From positions 1-64,000 of the forward strand of contig NZ_MAOC01000091.1 in NCBI RefSeq assembly GCF_001884135.1: a DNA stretch of 64,000 nucleotides. Reading direction: 5' to 3'. This document shows, piece by piece, positions 62,898 to 64,000 of the stretch. This stretch comes from Bacillus nitratireducens. Lineage in GTDB: Bacteria; Bacillota; Bacilli; Bacillales; Bacillaceae_G. Within the stretch, counting starts at the first letter, position 1. Each line of letters begins with the position of its first letter. Made by a program: the position numbers and the translations under genes. The notes beneath the pieces were generated by a model, which ran no database searches, was not told the DNA's origin, and worked only from the letters and a program-made list of their open reading frames with translations.

Positions 62898-62945
62898 AAG
62901 TACCCATTTTCTTGTCTCAATATATGGACAAGAAAATGGGTACCA
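62898..62945. terminator. Long perfect hairpin in the remnant region
   Basis: GTACCCATTTTCTTGTC pairs with GACAAGAAAATGGGTAC around ~10 nt (one imperfect base next to the loop). No strong T run, so it may be a terminator or a repeat. Confidence 0.45.
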
Positions 62946-63024
62946 AATGAAAGGTGTCTATAGTTAATTCAGCATTCTACACTGTATAATTAGTTCCTAC
63001 TTTCATGTCTTTCTACATCACAGT

Positions 63025-63150
63025 TATTGACTTTCTTGAATCCATATTGTTTCCGTATCTCCAGTAATCTTGTTTAAAGCTCGTTCAGCTACAATAACTG
63101 TTGATGCTGTAATATAAAGGTAATCCAAAAAAGTAATCGTAATTAAACTT
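63025..63150 (-). pseudogene. Second coding remnant next to the toxin-immunity genes
   Basis: A frame reads SSLITITFLDYLYITASTVI, VAERALNKITGDTETIWIQE, SQ, stop, with no start and a stop upstream. The family is not recognised. Lying directly behind an immunity gene, it may be the tail of an older toxin or immunity gene. Confidence 0.35.
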
Positions 63151-63184
63151 GAGAAAGCGGATGATGGTTAGAAAATTAGTAAAT

Positions 63185-63218
63185 CATAAAAAACGTCCTA
63201 GAATTCTAGGACGTTTTT
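63185..63218. terminator. Terminator of the toxin-immunity unit
   Basis: AAAAAACGTCCTAGA pairs with TCTAGGACGTTTTTT; perfect palindrome just after the immunity gene. Confidence 0.75.
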
Positions 63219-63227
63219 TTAGTTCCC

Positions 63228-63680
63228 TCAATCTTCTTCTTCGAAATCACGTAGACTAGCAAGCAATTCTGTAAATGTTGAGCAAACAGGATATATTGCT
63301 TCCTCTATGTTTTCTTCCTCATGATCCCAGAATACGATTATTGGTGAATCAGTGTTGTTTCGATAATCAAAGCATAGAAGATTGCCGAATGGATCTCTAG
63401 CAAAAGGATATATTTTGTCAGGTAATCTATCTTTCGTACTATTATATGTTTCTAGAATTGAATATTTTCTATCAGAATCTAAGGTTAAAAGATTATTAAG
63501 TGAATTTTCATCTTGATTTGGAATGTTAAATGTATCTGGCGTTGGATATCCACCATCATATTTTTGTACACAATCAATAAAATCATTAGGAAATTTAATA
63601 TTTAAGTATTGTTCTAATTGTTTTATTTGGTCATCTGTTACTCTTTTTTCATTTACATTAATCCATGTAATGTGACTCAT
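63228..63680 (-). CDS. SMI1/KNR4 family immunity protein
   Basis: A 150-residue acidic protein of the SMI1/KNR4 (SUKH) superfamily: DDQIKQLEQYLNIKFPNDFI, CVQKYDGGYPTPDTF, IYPFARDPFGNLLCFDYRNN and PIIVFWDHEEENIEEA. SUKH proteins neutralise nuclease-type polymorphic toxins. GGGAGG precedes the ATG, and the start is 14 bp after the toxin stop codon, so the pair is one unit. Confidence 0.88.
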   Translation of the reverse strand: MSHITWINVNEKRVTDDQIKQLEQYLNIKFPNDFIDCVQKYDGGYPTPDTFNIPNQDENSLNNLLTLDSDRKYSILETYNSTKDRLPDKIYPFARDPFGNLLCFDYRNNTDSPIIVFWDHEEENIEEAIYPVCSTFTELLASLRDFEEED

Positions 63681-63694
63681 GGCTAAATACCTCC

Positions 63695-64000
63695 CTATTT
63701 ATCGCTATCTTTTCCCCAAATTTTATATCCACCTGTATGACCAGTATCATGATGAGTCTGATAATCTACAAGTTGCATCCTTCCAGTGTCTTGATGATGA
63801 TGCCATGTATAATGCTCTGGAGTTTTTCCCATTTTAAATAATTGAATTTCTTCATCCGTAAATTTTAAAGCTAATTCAGGATTTCCCATTATTTGTTCAT
63901 ATAATGCCTTACTACACTTTCTAGACTGTGTTGTTCTAGACTTTTTGAAATCTGCCTCTTTTAACATTACCTCGCCTTTTGATTCAAAAATAGGAAATCC
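63695..64000 (-). CDS. Polymorphic toxin C-terminus with HNH-type nuclease domain (partial)
   Basis: The open frame runs to the window edge (GFPIFESKGEV before the internal Met at 63967), so this is the last ~101 residues of a longer protein. The end, YTWHHHQDTGRMQLVDYQTH, HDTGHTGGYKIWG, is the HNH nuclease toxin module of LXG/WXG-type and related secreted toxins; the His cluster HHH..D.GR..L...H...H.GG is complete. It likely cuts DNA in rivals and is blocked by the immunity protein downstream. The delivery domain is outside the window. Confidence 0.88.
   Translation of the reverse strand, partial: GFPIFESKGEVMLKEADFKKSRTTQSRKCSKALYEQIMGNPELALKFTDEEIQLFKMGKTPEHYTWHHHQDTGRMQLVDYQTHHDTGHTGGYKIWGKDSDK

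Overview
The window reads as chromosome of a Bacillus cereus-group bacterium. The DNA is AT-rich, most genes have strong GGAGG-type ribosome binding sites, and the gene content is typical of the group: a fused P450-reductase of the CYP102A (BM3) type, the HssRS/HrtAB heme-stress system, an LPxTG-like surface protein, IS231 remnants, one exact PlcR-box match, and three copies of a ~155 bp repeat matching what I remember of the group-specific element bcr1. No rRNA or tRNA gene was seen.

Layout. 1-4.3 kb: an M20 amidohydrolase behind a SAM-I (S-box) riboswitch, an SF1 helicase and a VOC protein. 4.3-7.1 kb: repeats, two opposed IS231 remnants, DUF1904 and HEAT-repeat genes. 7.1-10.2 kb: a PepSY/lipoprotein pair diverging from a two-component system, with an inverted 18-bp box between them. 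10.2-11 kb: a junkyard holding a deleted DUF1259 remnant and IS231-like ends. 11-18 kb: CYP102A, PhzF, a DHA2 MFS pump. 18-28.5 kb: small proteins, DUF1259, LysE, a TnpB remnant, DUF2935, an L,D-transpeptidase, a lipoprotein, an IS1595-type pseudogene, a methyltransferase and two small membrane genes. 28.5-38 kb: D-cysteine desulfhydrase, phosphoesterase, VOC, LysE, DJ-1, Lrp, methyltransferases, DUF4188 and a P-loop kinase. 38-46.4 kb: a coiled-coil sortase substrate, hrtBA, an ArsR-like regulator, an MFS pump, DinB and hssRS. 46.5-53.3 kb: YitT and a lactate-utilisation-type operon (lutABC paralogs plus an ACS-family transporter) diverging from a LysR regulator. 53.7-62.5 kb: a PlcR-box divergent pair, DUF3224, MaoC-like, the serC-serA-DUF1015 serine operon, DUF378 and a secreted TIM-barrel protein. 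62.5-64 kb: gene remnants, an SMI1/KNR4 immunity protein and the C-terminal end of an HNH-type polymorphic toxin that runs off the window.

Genes working together. HssS/HssR would sense heme stress and switch on HrtBA, whose promoter carries a GTTCATAnT direct repeat. SerC and SerA make serine precursors in one operon. LutA-B-C form an iron-sulfur lactate-oxidation complex with a co-oriented carboxylate transporter. The toxin and immunity genes are a coupled pair. The SAM riboswitch ties the M20 enzyme to methionine/cysteine metabolism.

I do not see a clearly new multi-gene system. The most unusual content is regulatory and repeat-borne: a dispersed family of IS231-ended palindromic repeats, an in-frame-deleted DUF1259 relic, a ~94-bp repeat flanking one gene, matched hairpins bracketing phzF, and several short gene remnants and small ORFs.
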